Counted from the first letter of the stretch, positions 13,593 through 27,300 are shown. The stretch is DNA of 64,000 nucleotides from Cinclus cinclus (GCF_963662255.1 NC_085046.1:133036392-133100391); one strand, 5' to 3'. The notes: generated by a model from the sequence alone, not told the origin. Program-made: numbers and translations.

Positions 13593-14333
13593 TTACAGGA
13601 GCCCCAGGATGTCAATCTTGCTGTGACCAGCTGGGATTGATGAATTAATCTGATGGATGTGGTAGCTGCTTCCTCTTGCAGACCTTTCTCTGGGTCTCAC
13701 CCCTCTCTTCTTACATGACGAGAGTCTTTGCTTCATAATGAGAAGATGCAGGTCTAAGAAGTGGAAGGAAAAATCTGCTACTCCTATGTTAATATATTCA
13801 GTAGTGACATAAGTAGAGTAGTAAATGAACATTAAAATGATCCCTGTCATGATTTTGGTTGTGGCCAGCAGACACTCTTCCCAAGTAGATCCCAAGGTGC
13901 AGAAGCTGAAGCATTGCAGGGAACATTGTCCAAAGATAGTTTGTGTGCTGACACCTGAGTCAAGGCTAAGGAAGCCTCCCAATACATAAACATGGCTGTA
14001 CTTGGCTTCCATGCCCAGAGCAGTTCTTTGCCACATGTAATGAAGCTTTTATTTACATCTGACATAGTACAAAATTTGTCTGTTGTTCAAGGCAGTTGGT
14101 AGTGTTGGTGGACTGCTCCCTGTACGGGCCTGAAGGATGAGAATGTGAGAGTGGCTGGGTGAATTCACATGGAAGTAGCAGCCAAACTTTGCTGTCATGA
14201 TTCCCATGAGGAGTTTTGACTTTTCTAGAAAAGAGGCTGTTGCATGACCTACACTGAACATGTGTAATAGATGGGGAGAAATTCCACTTATAGTCATGCC
14301 TGACAAAATAAAATTTTCCTTTCAGCCAGAAAT
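13593..14333 (-). other. Antisense open frame with one stop, unrecognised (possible decayed retrocopy or transposon)
   Basis: On the minus strand one frame stays open for about 247 codons except for a single TAA at 14049-14051, which is unusual for AT-rich intron. A second frame of the same strand is open over roughly the first 95 codons. The translation holds hydrophobic stretches (for example IMTGIILMFIYYSTYVTTEY) and scattered cysteines, but I recognise no family. There is no splice-site pattern, start context or poly-A tail that would make it a gene. It could be a pseudogene fragment, a remnant of an unknown repeat, or chance. Confidence 0.2.
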
Positions 14334-14603
14334 AGTGATCACCAAGTCTTTTAAGAGAAAATTTAGGTGTAAAATAATTACTCTAAGTTAATGAGAAAAG
14401 GTAGTAATAAATTTTGAAAACTAGGACATATTTCTTGTTATGATGTCACTTGCTGTGGTGACTTTGTAGCATCGCTTTTGTGATGCAAGGTGCAAATATT
14501 GTAGGATTCTGTAAACTTGGAGACATGGATTGTCTCATTTGGCTTGCAACCTAAAATATCAAAAACCAGTGACTTCATCACTGAATACTGAGTTCTTGTC
14601 AAA

Positions 14604-14631
14604 CATTCCAACTATTTTGTCAGTTGGAATG
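14604..14631. repeat. Inverted repeat (hairpin)
   Basis: CATTCCAACT and AGTTGGAATG form a perfect 10-bp stem around an 8-base loop. It is isolated in AT-rich intron, with no role visible. Confidence 0.55.
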
Positions 14632-15146
14632 CCATTTCCTTATTTTTATATTATTAACATAATATTCTATATTGTACATATTATATATTGATATTATTAA
14701 TATATTATTGTTATTGCTACCATATATATGTGAATTTAAATTTAATTTCAAAAACAGTTGCTAAAGAAATGAGCCTAATTTAGAAGTAACATCTTGTATT
14801 TATCATTTCACGTGTGGAGGACTTCAATTTTATTTAACAATTAGCCTTTTAGAATATTTTCAAATGCAAAACTTCATTTTCATCCAAGTGAAAATGCTTC
14901 AGAAAAGTGAAACTACCTAGAACCTTCAAATCTATTAGTTTTGGGTGTTTTTTGTGTTGTTTTTTTTTTTTTTCTTTCATGGCATTCCATTGATTTACTA
15001 TTTCTGGTTCTTTATTTACCCATTTGTGAAATATTTATTTGACATAGCAAGTTTTTTGATTTTTAGTGTGTTAGGTGTAAATTGTTCTTTGGAGACTGTC
15101 TTGATCTTCAGGTGGCCAAGTTTCTGGATTAGGGTCATGGTTTAGA

Positions 15147-15573
15147 TGTGGCAGTCCCTAATTTAGTGTCCCTCCCTCCCCAGCACTCCCTCTTCTCCCC
15201 CTCCAGTGGGAGATACAAAAGGCAGGGATTATGAGTTGAGTGCAAACTATAAACAGCAATGAGATTAAAAAATTAACAGTTCCAGTGGCAATTCTAATAA
15301 CATCAGTGTTTTTGTTATGTAAGAGAGGGTGTTTTACATAGAAAATGCTCATCAATGTGTCACAACTCTGAGACAAAGAAAAAAGGGCTGGCACACCCTC
15401 CATGTGCCACCTTTTCTTCCCAACCAGAAGCCATGCCCCTCCTTCTTGGAAGTGAGGATCCTTTGCTTCCACCCCCCAAGGATGATGTGCATGGTATAAA
15501 ATAACAACATAGACAGGCACACACAGCTCCAGACTGTGCAAAATGAACCCCATCCTTGGCCAAAACTGGGACA
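15147..15573 (-). mobile_element. Probable degraded solo LTR of an avian endogenous retrovirus
   Basis: Read on the minus strand the block opens TGTCCCAGTTTTGGCCAAGG and then GGGTTCATTTT. This resembles the start of common avian LTRs that I recall with GTTTTGGCCAGGGA...GTTAATTTT. Its other end, read inward on the plus strand, starts TGTGGCAG, giving imperfect TGT..CAG terminal inverted repeats over 427 bp. The flanks (TTTAGA and ACTAGG) share only part of a possible target duplication, as expected for an old insertion. Interior GC is higher than in the neighbours. The long minus-strand frame inside it (15158-15574) is not a gene. Confidence 0.4.
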
Positions 15574-18102
15574 ACTAGGTAGGCTTGAAAATGATCTGGT
15601 ATCTTCCTAAATTTTTTTGTACTTCTGTATCTAGCATGAGAGCTTTGTAAGTGTAGAATGTAAGAGACTTGTAAAAGTCATTGAACTTAAAATGAAAGGT
15701 GATAACATATTTGAAATGTATTCTATTTTGATTGGCATTTATGTTTCAAGCACAAAAGACTGCTTGCTCTCTGAAAAAAGTTGATAGCTGGGAAAGGCAC
15801 GTGCAAGGGAAGAATCATCAGATTCACTAAGTACTTCACTTTGGACATGATAGGCTAAACAGTGGATATTATGTAAAGTACAAATCCCCCTAGGTCACAC
15901 AGTGAAGGACTCCTAGTCGTGAAATTCTGCAGGGAATCAATGAACATCTGCATTACAATACATTGTTTCTTGTAGTTTAGTGCACCAAGGGACCTGCAGA
16001 GGCTGGCAGAAAGCTTTGCACTTTTCAGCTCTCTCCTCTGTAGTTTGGCCATAAAGGCAATATTACACCCTGGTAGTTGCAGAGGACTGGGAAACAGTGT
16101 CTGGTTTTGGAAGCAGATTGGGTGAGAATCAAAAAGGACATGTAATCAGTCCACAAGTATTTTGTTCTTTGCTGTGTTTTTCCTGTTAACTCAGCTAAGA
16201 TTATTGCATTCAGAATACTGTGTGACAACACTGGCTTGAACAATTGAAGACTGGATGTGTTAGTATATTGAATCATATGTGCAGCACAGCATTATTTAAT
16301 GCACTTAAGTCCAGTAGTTGGATACAAATACCTAGTGAGAAATGCTGGTGACTTTATTACTTAAATTGGCAGGTTTCAATGATGAATTCTGTATACAGCA
16401 GTTCATTGAAGAAAATATTTTGATTTTCAAAGCACAGTGTCCTTTTAAACCTTCAAAAGCCACTTTACTTACTCTCTCTTAAGACATCATAAGATAAAAG
16501 TTGGAATAACATCAATAAAACAACAAAAAATAACACCAGGAACAATTGTACCTCCTTTCAAAAGAACTAACTTTTGCTGAGAGTAAAAAATTTAATGTGA
16601 CGTGTGATATGGTAGTTATTCTTAAAATTGCACAGTTCAGGATGGTTCAGAGTGAGAAAAGGAAACTGGATGTTGTTGTCATGGAACTAAAGGCAAAGTC
16701 CTCTCTCAGTTGTGACCTTGACTTTCTGTGTTTAGCTCAGTGAGAGCAGCTTACCATTGGGTATAAGCATTTGGGTTTAGGCTTAATTGCCACATTTCAT
16801 TTTTAGGGTGCTTTGGTGTTGCGTTCTCAATAAGAGGACTTAAATTAATAGTGGATCTCATTTTCTCTCTTTGATTTAGGCTTCAGACAAGGATATGTGC
16901 AAATGATCTTTGTAACGTGCGTTAGTGGTCATCATACAGAAATGCTGCAGTAAACTCCTTTATGGAGTCACTCAGCACTGATTCATCAACATGGCAAAAG
17001 TAAGAATGGCTGTCTAAATAGCTTCAGACCTCATTTTGATCTAACTACAGATTGTGTAGTTCTTGAAGCATGTTCTAATGGAATCTGAGAAACCCCAGAA
17101 TCAAATACTCAGAAATGTGGTCCAGGATAAAAACTAGAAAGATACTTAGGTAGGCAGAAGTAATAATGATTAAAGTCTGTGTTTGGAAAGCTGTAACTCT
17201 TAGTTTTTCCTGTAGTCAGCTGATTACCTTAGACATTCTAAAATAGCTGTGTAGAGGACATTTAGTTCCTTCCTATCCCCCTCTCCCTGATAAAGATTTT
17301 GGAGTCTTCTGACTCTTCTCTTTATTTATCATGGTTGATTTAAAAAAAACTATTTTTAATCTATAGCATATTAAATCGTATTAATGGGGAAGATGCTTGC
17401 ATATGCCTGTTTTGGTAGTGTGGGCAGCCAGTCCAGTGCATATATTGCATCTTTTACGACACGTTCCAAAATAAGTCAATCAAATTGTCCCATCATAGCT
17501 TATTCTTTCCCTCTGCTCCCTTTGTGTCTCAGGACTTTTAAGCAATGTATTCAAGGTGAAAACCTTGAACAGCTGACTTCATAACATCCTTTTGGGGATT
17601 ACAGGTAGAAAAACTTCACAGTATTTTACATAACTTTGTTTTAAGTAAATATCACAAGATTACACTTTGCCTTATTTATTTTATAAAACAGTATTTTCTG
17701 ATATATTTCACAGACTGAGGATCAAGCTGTAAAAATCATATTTTACTGAGAGAAAATACTCAGAGTTGGCTTATTCAGTTCTTTGCTGCTCCGATTTTAT
17801 GGCAGTATAAATGTGTTGATTTAAAAGATGCTTCATCAGCATAAACCCACGATGATGGATGATTTTGGATAATTTAGAAAGATAATACAATGTATACACT
17901 GGGACATACTGTTCCAGAGTGTCTTGTGTATGCATTTTGGGCTGGGTGGTTCAGCCCAGGAGACTGAATTTCCAATTACATCATTGTATGAAAAAAACCC
18001 TTCATTAAGTTATCTGAACTTTAATACTTACAGTGTGGTGCCAAAATTACTGATCAGTTAAGAAATCTTTGGCTTGCATATATAAACAGATACTAGCTCT
18101 CT

Positions 18103-18126
18103 AAAAAAAAAAAAAAAAAAAAAAAA
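18103..18126. repeat. Poly-A homopolymer
   Basis: Twenty-four consecutive A. I looked for a retroposed body upstream and saw none, so it is listed only as a simple repeat. Confidence 0.9.
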
Positions 18127-21100
18127 GCCTGTCTGGAAAGCACTTGTGGTACACATCCAGTCAGAGTTTTCTTAAAGTTGACCACAGTCCAGTTTTCAGG
18201 GCTTGTGTAATGCAACATTGTAAATGCTTCATATAATTTGTTGCTATCTGATAAAGTATGTATAATACTGAAATTTTTTTACTTAATGCTTTTACTGTAG
18301 TGATTACTACTTCATTATTTTTATTGACTTATTCTCAGGAAAAAAAAAACATTTTCCCCATTTACAGAACTGCTCAGCATTTGATATTGACTATTTTTGA
18401 AAGTTTTGTATTGGATATCAACTTTTCATGAAACTTTTCTTTAGGAGGTACTCTCTAAATATGTGACTATTTCTAGCAGCCGAAAAGAAAAAAAACTGCG
18501 CTGAAACGACATGTATTTTGGTGTGTTGCCTTCTGATAAGAGCTATCAATTAGTTTAATTACTATATCCGTAACACTTTAGCCATCAAATTTTGAGTGTC
18601 TTCCAAGGAAATTATTTTCTCTCATCTTGTCCTGCTAGTAATTATTGTAATGGTTGCAACTTACTTAGTTGTCTTTTTTTTTCTATATTGTCATGACACA
18701 ATGTATGAGTCATCGAAGAATGGTGTGATCAGGTAGTTCACAGGGATGTAGGGCTAAAAATGGTATAAATGTGCCAGAAGACATCTTCAGGAGACCCTGA
18801 GGAAGTGTCCTTGCATGTTGCTATGGTACCTTTAAGCATGTTACCTGAAAACCAATGGGCAGTCAGGAGTGTTAAGAGTCTTCCACATGATGCACAAAGT
18901 AAGCTTCAGGTTTCTTTTATGCTTTTCTGTAGGAATGCATCTGATTACAGAAAAGTCAATCTCCTTGGATTCTGCCTCTTGTCGATATATCCTGCAATGG
19001 AATGTGTGTATTGACAACCAAGATGTAATAGATTAGTTGCTCAGCTGATTCACTGGTCTCATTGCTCGGTGTTCTGAATACTGGGAACCTCAGCCAAGTA
19101 ATTAAATACTCCAATAGTACTAAGCAACAGATATTTCCCATCAAAAAGCCTCTTGCCATCTACTTCCTTTGAAATTTTTCTCATAAAAGAGACAAAAAAT
19201 GGCTTGAATTTTTCAGAAAGCACATCACAGTAGTTTCACCATTTCTCAGCTTCTAGGATCATTGCCCTGTAGAAATGCTGTGTGTTTCCCAAAGCTTGGA
19301 CATATCATGATACTTATCTAAAGAGAAAAAATGATCTATTTTTAAAAGAAAAATGCTGACCTAGTTAGTGAGGCTGAAACCATTCATTAATTAGAAGTCA
19401 TAATTGCAATTACATGGTAAAATTAATTTATCACGAAAATAATCCTATCAGTTTTCCTTTTTGGAAAAATGGAACCAAATGATTTTAGCAGCCCATATTG
19501 CTTAAGGCTGATATTACAATGATACTGGTTTAGAGTGAATAAAGTAATCAAATTCTATTTTCAAGATCTGAAATTCTCAGACTGTGTCATAGATAGTTTA
19601 TATATTATATGAGATTCACTTGAGTTGTAATTTTGTAATTACATATAATGTATAAAGCATATGTGCACAGATAAATGCATAAAAGGAATATAGTGTGTTG
19701 AAATTTAAAAAAGAGTGAATTGAAGATAAAACAGCACATAGTATATAGAAAAATTCACATAATATGGCGAGTATGCTGCAGTGTGTAAAACTGAGAATGC
19801 CTTTTCTACTCTTAGGCTATTTAGACTTCCTTGATATTCAAATATTAATTTACATTAAATAGAATTCAAGGAGGTCCACCTTGATGGACCTTGGGCAGCC
19901 CTGGCAAGTAGTAATCCTTGGGGATACCACTTTATGTATACATATGCAAAGATGTTAGAGCCATGAAATACAGTTCTTTGATGACATCATAACTGTGAAA
20001 TATGACATTATTTTGCTCTCCAGCACTCAGAGCTTTGCTTTATCTATATTAAGCAGTATATACACGTAAATAAAGAATTCCAAATACTGAAGCTGACTGC
20101 TGTAACCCAACATGGCATCTTCAGCTGAAGTACTCATCACTCTCTGCTGCCCTATGGATGTCAGGGCACTACTTGTGGAGTATCTTGCTGTCAAATATCA
20201 CTAAATTTAACAGTGTCTTCTCTCCAGAAATGACATAATAAGTGTTGTGGATTCTGTTAGACAGCTGTATGTCCAAATTCAGCAATTACTTAACGCTTTC
20301 TTAAATTTTAACAGGGGACAGATATTTATTATTTTATGTCAAGCTAGTCAAACTTGGTCTTTAAATTTAAGGATCTCAAATACATAATTAAAATTTCTGG
20401 TCCTGTTGAAGTAAATAGAAAAGTACACATTGATGGCAATGGTTATGAATACCTAGTCTGTAATGGCTAGTTAATGCACGAATACATTTATCATCTCCAC
20501 AAGACTCACAAATGTACTCTTCAGGAGAAAGACTGTTAGGCACAGTCACCAGGGGAGTGTTCATCTGCCTGCACTTTGTTATTATAGGGTTAGAAGAACA
20601 AGTACACTTTTGGACACCTGAAAATATTTTAGGTCTCCATGAAAAAGAATTCACAGACGAGTGCAAGAAATCCATGCATAAATCTATCTAGTCCAGACTA
20701 ACCTGGCATTTGAAGATATAATCACTGAGTCTTACATTATTTGTAGTAAGAAGAAAAAAACACTTTCAGAAAATCACTTCTGGTCTTCTAGGCTCCCATC
20801 TTGAGAAATATTTAAAAATTTCTATTTTAATGTGTGTGAGCATTCCATTTAAAAAAAAATGGAACTACCCACATTCATGAAGTTAAGCACAAACATGTTT
20901 GTAGGACTGTAGCCTTAGCTCAGAAGCTCTTCCAGGAAGGAGCTGCCTTTATCGTGGTGCTTTCTACATACTCAGCAAACTGCCAGCCTGCATAAATTAA
21001 TAAGAATGCAAATCAAAGCAATACTAAAGGCCCCCTTCTACCCTGGAAATATAAAAAGCCTTAAAGATGGACCAAATTACTTCAATACCAAGAATTCCAA

Positions 21101-23692
21101 ATTCAGTGGACTTTAAATTGTAGCTGCATCAGTTTCTGTTAGATACAGAATATTGTTACATAGATTTGGTAGATTTTCTAAGTTACTATTGTGAAGCAGT
21201 TTCTTATTAAAATACTTATGATGTTTTGATTTGTATTATGTTTCTTAAAGTAAATCTTTTCCTTTGAGAAGTAGGACCTAAATCTTGAGGCTGCTGTTCA
21301 TTTCCTAGTCATTTCATTTTCAGTGGGATAGTAAGGTCTAACATAATGGTGATTTTTTAAATGGGAAATTAATTTGGATCCTGTTGTGTTTTTTTATTTA
21401 TTTTAAATTTTAAAAACCCTATCATGTTTTGTGGCTCTGATTATATCTGTGGATACAGTCTTGTGGTGTCATAATGCACAAGAGTCCTGATCTTTTATTT
21501 TCTAGTGGTATGATTTTACTATAACAGTGTATATTTTGCTGTAACTGTATATGGGAATATAGCAATATAAAGAATTGAGAGAAGATACTTAAATATTGTG
21601 CAGGCAGAGAAGAGGATTATGATATATAATGTCCAAAATATTCCTAAGGACAAATCTTTGCTTAAAGGAACTAGTTGTGGAGGGTTTTTTTTCTTTTACA
21701 GGTATTTGTTTTGTTTTTAATAAAAAATACCGTAAGTATGACTGAAGGGATATCCTGAAATACCCTGTGTGAAGCATCAGTGGCTCTTAGTTTCTTCTTC
21801 TGAAGATCAGTTGTATCTATTGCCTATTATTTTAATTATTTAGCTAACTCCAAAAAGTATTTTAGAATTATGATTGTTGCTTGATGACTTTTTCAAGCAT
21901 CAGCTGATAAACTAAAACTTATCTTGGCAGCTCAGGGGAGTAAAAGAAAATACACCCTTTTAAATCTCTTATTATCTCAGTGCTGTTGCTTAACTGTTCT
22001 GCATCCTATTTTATTTTTACCAACTTTTTTCTTGATTTTTTTTATGCAGACACTTCCTGCTCTTTAACTTTTGCCTTCTTTATGCAATATTTTTAGTAAT
22101 GAAATAAGCCCACATATATTGTCTTTTATTTGCCTCATGGCTATGCATTGTGAGGAAGAAGGGATGAGATTATTTAACTGAATATATTTACTTCATACAA
22201 AAACAGTAGCACCTCAGCTTAGATGTGCTTCTGTCGTGTGATCATGGCATGGTGATACTTCCCTGTTGTGTTTGTCATCCCCTCCTCTCTGCCTGCACTT
22301 GTGTTCCCCTTCCTTCACCCCTGCAGACAGTCACAGCACAGGAGCTATCGAGGTGAAATCCAGCAGGGATTAGTGGAGCAAAAGTCTCCACATGTTAGCT
22401 GCTTAAAAACAATTAACCAAAGATGTGTGCAGCAAAGAGGCAATTTCTCCAATGTACTCATACATGTGATGAAGAAATGTCATTTTCTTTTTCAAATTTT
22501 GTTTCCTAAATAAAAAGGAAAGCATTTTGTTGTTCCTGTTCCCGTTTGATAATTCATAATTTCTGATCATCTCCTTTTATATTCTTGGTCTGATTTTATT
22601 CATGTCCTTCATTTACACTCTGCTTTGTATTAATTTTCTTTCTATCATTTATTTCCTTTGATTCTATTAAAGTCCCTTTTCCATGTGGTGTGTCTTTCAT
22701 GCATTATAATTATAAAATATTTCTGTTTTTTCTTCAAGCACTCCAGTTTTATTTACCTGACTTTCTAGGTTTAGGTATGGTGTTTCCTACAGTATTTATC
22801 AAAGAGAGTACAGGAGGAACATGCACAGTATTGCTGCTCTTGGCTCTGCTGCATTTTCAAAGAGCATCTGCTCGTGTTCATTTGATTTTTTTTTTTTCTC
22901 AGCTATGTATATAACACACATATGTATCATCAATTCAGTGAAAACACCACAGAGAAAATGAATTTTTTGAGACTGGGAGGAAGTTTGCAGCAAACAGTGG
23001 ATTATATTTGTGTTATATAGCTATCTCATCAAAAGGTAGCAAATGCACAGGACCTTTTGCGCTTTTCAATTTGAAAGAAAATTATTTCATTAGAAAAAAA
23101 GAACCATCACTCTGGATGTTGGAGAATGCCAGAGCCTGATGAAACCAGCTGAAGAGACAAACTGAGTGTACGGATGCAGATTAGCCTTCAGAAGATGAGG
23201 GTGTAAAAGGGATTTAATGGTAGGATGGATTATAGAAATCCTTGTAACAATGTTAAATAATTATAGTTCCAGCCGAGATCAAAGCAGTGCTGATTGAACC
23301 CCCTCAAGCTGTTAACACGGAGTGTCTTGAAGGAAAAAAAAAAGGAGGAAAAAAACCCTCTGAGATTGGTCAGCCTGTGCTGACAGTGTCCTCTGATCTG
23401 GGGAAGTTCTGGCTGTGTTGAAGGTACAACTTGTGGGGGAGGGAGAATAGAGAGAAGGATTTATCTGTCCAAGTAGCCTATTTTAGGGAGGTGGGGGGTT
23501 GTTTTTTTTTTTTTTTTTTCTTTTTTCTTTTTAAGAGGGGAGGAAGGGGTTATTACAATCAATGCTACCAGAGTTCACACACTTACTGAAATTGCAGTAA
23601 ACTTTACAGTTGGCTTCTTTCCATATTGGAAAAAGGATTAAATTTCTTTAGCAGAACTCTCGTCTGTAACAGAAAATTATTACACTTTTTTT

Positions 23693-23722
23693 CCCCCCTC
23701 CCCCCACACACCTTCCCCCCCA
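23693..23722 (-). other. C-rich run, possible G-quadruplex on the minus strand
   Basis: Two six-C runs separated by one T, then ACACACCTT and seven C. The minus strand therefore has enough guanine tracts with short loops for a quadruplex. A second, looser set of C runs lies at about 24386-24418. Structure is inferred from sequence only. Confidence 0.45.
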
Positions 23723-24169
23723 CTTTTCAAATATGGTTCCTATATACATACTTGCCCAGCAACAACTATTAGTAGTGATAACTGGAAGAATGCCTTTGTA
23801 GTAGCAGTATTTAGCTGCAGGCAGCGAGTACAGTTGCTATGCCCATTCAACAGCATTAAACATTTATTCTCATTGCCTTGCCTTCCTGGCATTCATGCCT
23901 GGAGGATTATACTTGTGCCTCTGTTAATAAAAAGAGGGAAGTCAAATACTTACGGTTTGGTGGTGTAGTGACGTGGCATTTCCAAAGCTTTTCCTTTTAC
24001 ATAGCTGTTTCTAAAGTGTGTCATGTCTAGTTTGTTGCAAAAGAAAATTTATTACTTTAATGAGGTTGAGGTGTATTTCCAGTGATGGTGTGTTCAATTC
24101 TAAGTAGAAAACTAGAGGGTACATTAGCTGAGTAATAAAACACAAGGGTGGAGATGGCTGGAACTCAGT

Positions 24170-24310
24170 TATGGAATCATGGAATGGTTTGGGTTGGAGG
24201 GGACTTATTTTTTTCCTGCTAAATCAGGTTGCTCAAAGCCACATCCAGCCGAGCCTTGAACAGTACCAGAGGTGAGGCACCCAGTATTAATTTGTTCCCC
24301 AGCTCTGTGC
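24170..24310 (-). mobile_element. CR1 LINE 3'-end fragment
   Basis: The block starts TATGGAATCATGGAATGG then TTTGGGTTGGAGGGGACTT, the reverse complement of the CR1 3' terminus with two ATTCCATG-type units. It continues with GTTGCTCAAAGCCACATCCA and AGCCTTGAACAGTACCAGAGG, typical of the CR1 3' region in birds. The element lies on the minus strand and is strongly 5'-truncated, as CR1 copies usually are. The right border is approximate. Confidence 0.87.
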
Positions 24311-27300
24311 TGGGATGGCAGGTGAGTAAAAATGACCATTGCTGAATGGACATAAAGCTGTTGGACATCTCTCATCCTCACTCTCTCCCCCCAACCCCTT
24401 CTTTCCCCCTCCTCACTCCCCTATGACTGTATTTTTGAACAAATACAAGTACTTTGTTTCCTGGGTAATCCCGCTCTACTAAATTCCAGTCAGTGTGTGT
24501 TAATGAACTGTTCTAGATTTCAGAGAATAATGATGCATGTCAAAACCCCAAACCTGGTCTCAAATCCCTGTGTAAGAAGCTGCAGTGAAATTTTCCAAAT
24601 GTTGTAGGTAAAAACTTGTATCAAAAACTATTACTTTTTTAAAATTCTAAGATAGTTTTGGTTTATGAACTGTGGTATGAGACCTGTCTAGGGACTTTGT
24701 TAACCTGCTAACCTGCTTCTTGCTTAAATTCCGAGTAGAAGTTTATGTTGAGGGGGCCTTAAATAAAGCTGTGTGCCTTTGGTCAGTGATTAAGAATTGT
24801 TAATGGCACCATCTTGAAGGAGTTTTATGATGCTTTCTTTAAAAGTGTGACAGTCTTTGCAGGCATCATGGAGTATCCTTAGATGTCCAAGTTAAAGGTA
24901 CTGGTTCTGTGTCTATTTTCCTGGTCAAGTCCTATATGAGTCTATGGAAGTCAAGTCCTATGTAAATCTGTGTTCTGGTGATCTTCTGGAGCATTTTCCC
25001 ACCATGTGAGGTTTAATAATGTAAAAAATATTGCAGAAAATATTTAGGTTTCCTGTTGAAAGTATGATCTAAGGCAAGATAGAACTGATTTTGCAGTAAA
25101 TTATTGAGAAAACTTGGCCAAGATCTGCAAAATTGTTTGGGTGTCTAACTATTTGCTAATTTGTAGTTTGTAGAGTTAAACATATCTGTGGGAGAAGGGT
25201 TTAGTTTTTAATCAAACTGTGAGTTACACTGCTGGATAGAAACAGATAATTCCATTAAGTGAGTTTTAAGGTGGTATGCTATTTCAAAACTACCTGGTAT
25301 CAATTAAGCAAGGATTTTAAGTGTGAGTTTACCTGGGATTGTGGAGTCTTGAAGTCCTGGGCAGGGATCTCTCAATTCCATTTTATTAAGGGGCAATTTG
25401 AAGGAAGGAGTTGATACTGTTTGGACATACAGATCTGTTACTTCTACAGTGTTATTTTGGGTGTAGTGAAAACTGATGTCATAAATGGAGAATAAATCAC
25501 CGTGTCAGCCTGTGCTAATAGTTGAACTGTCAGGATGAGTTTTTTATACTGGAAATAGGAAAGAATAGTTTCTTTTTGAGACCAAACATAAGTTTTTTGA
25601 ATTTGAAGCAAACCTAGTTTAGATTGTGTGTATAGTGTGGTTTAATTTTGAGACTGATTATATGCAGTGTTTGCAAGAAGAGAGAAAAGGAAGAGTTTCT
25701 GAAATAGTACTTTTAAGGACAATAGTTGAAGGCAGGAGAGGAGGATAAAGGAAACTTTAGCAATGTTTCTTAAGTTGAGGAAGAGTTTCATGGTCTCTCT
25801 TTACAGAATGTGCAGAATCCTTTATTTCCTTTTTTTTTTCTTTTTCTTTCCTCCCACTGTCTAGGGTTCTGCTGCTGCTATGAAAAAGTGAATACTAAAA
25901 TTAGGAATTATTGTGAAATCTTTAAGTTCTCCCACTGTTAGTTTCTTCGGCATGACAGCACCATTCTGTATGATTCTCTTTCTTGTGTCGGGTTACCAAA
26001 CAAAGAATTAAAAAAAAATTAATTCCTCTCACTCACCATCAGCCTTCCCTATTGCTTTCTAACCCTTCCTGAAATTGCAGAGGAAGAGTTAATAATGGAA
26101 CTAGCTCTAGTGCGTGTTATATACCTATTCTCACTTCTTCTTCACACTTTAAGACCCTTCACAGAGGATTTTAGAATGGGAAAATGCTAAATCAGCTCTT
26201 TTCCTGTCCTTGGCTTCTGAGCTTTTTTTTTTGTCATTGTGCTATGGAAAAAAGGATCAGACTCCAAACCTTTAAGCAGTAGCTGCATTTGGAAATAATG
26301 TAAAGTAAAGAGATTTCTTTGTGCAGTAAGGAACACCATTGTTCCCCATTGTGTTCTGAAATGACAAATTTCCCCTTGACAGTAAATTTGAAATCAGATA
26401 ACTGAGATTCACTGGATGATTTTTATCTCCAGAGTCCATGTAAATTTGTTGAATGCAGTGTGTTGTGCATAGTGTTTATAGGAGTATGGTACAGCTGAGA
26501 GTTATATCCAGCCACATGTGGATAATTTGAAGATCTGGCATTTAATGTTATCAGAGGGGAAAAATGCCTGATTAGTCTTAAAAATTTCCTGATTATTTCC
26601 AATTGACGTTGTTATTTTAAAGCTAAATTGTTCTCCATTTTAACATCACTTTCTACATTTTTATTTAGATTGTGCTTACAATATGAATAGTTCTAGCTGT
26701 AAGTTAAAATATATGTGATGGAGAGGGCAACCTTCCCCCTACTTCATATTCTCCCCCTCCAGCCACTATTTGTACCTCCAGGTATGAAAATACAGGATAT
26801 AGATTCCAGTTGCTGCTCAACATCTGTGAAGACTCCAGAAAAGAAGCTGTTGGTGTTGATGTCCCTGTCTTTATTTTTTTCCTCTTTATTCATCTTTTAT
26901 TAAGGAACAAAGGAGAGGAAAGCAAAAATTTTTAGGCCTTGGTTAAATAAGTATATTTGAGATCGTTAGGGCTATGTCTCATCCATTGAATGCAGAGATA
27001 AATACATGTAATACTTTTTGTATTTGATACTTTTCAAGTATGAAGATTATCATACACATTTTTGAAAAAGCAGAAAGGAAAGCAGTTGCTCATAAATTCC
27101 AGATTTCTGGATGTTTTAGTTGGTTCCTAAAATTTTTCTAGGAAAAAAAATCTGTTTTATGAAGAATTAGTTTTCTTTTAAATTGATACTATAGGACTTT
27201 GATAACATCTGAAATCGTTATTTGAATATCTTGCATTGTGTGGTGTCCTGCCCTTTATGGTACTTTATATGCAGCTATAAACTAGCATCTCTCATTCAGA

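Larger units (their letters stand above)
6050..15146 (+). other. ZFPM2: Downstream ZFPM2 intron, first part
   Basis: Long AT-rich intronic sequence. No frame resembles the next ZFPM2 coding exon. Recognisable content: a perfect 11-bp-arm hairpin at 8115-8137, an (AAAC)n stretch near 9210-9229, an A-rich tract at 9290-9330, a large A-rich tract with short C runs at 11417-11537, a G-rich stretch at 12710-12740, the antisense open frame at 13593-14333, a 10-bp-arm hairpin at 14604-14631 and AT-rich sequence at 14640-14740. Nothing else here is annotatable from sequence alone. Confidence 0.7.
15574..24169 (+). other. ZFPM2: Downstream ZFPM2 intron, second part
   Basis: Unique-looking AT-rich intron. 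It holds a 24-base poly-A run (18103-18126) without a recognisable retroposed body, a TGATAA/CTATCA inverted GATA-motif pair (18534-18548), and from about 23.0 kb a change in texture. That last part has a T-run (about 23503-23519), C-rich runs (23693-23722) and less AT-rich unique sequence up to about 24.0 kb. I see no gene or clear transposon. Confidence 0.65.

Noticed and set aside
18103..18126. Poly-A run as the tail of a processed pseudogene
   Set aside because: No upstream sequence resembles a spliced gene and no target duplication was evident.
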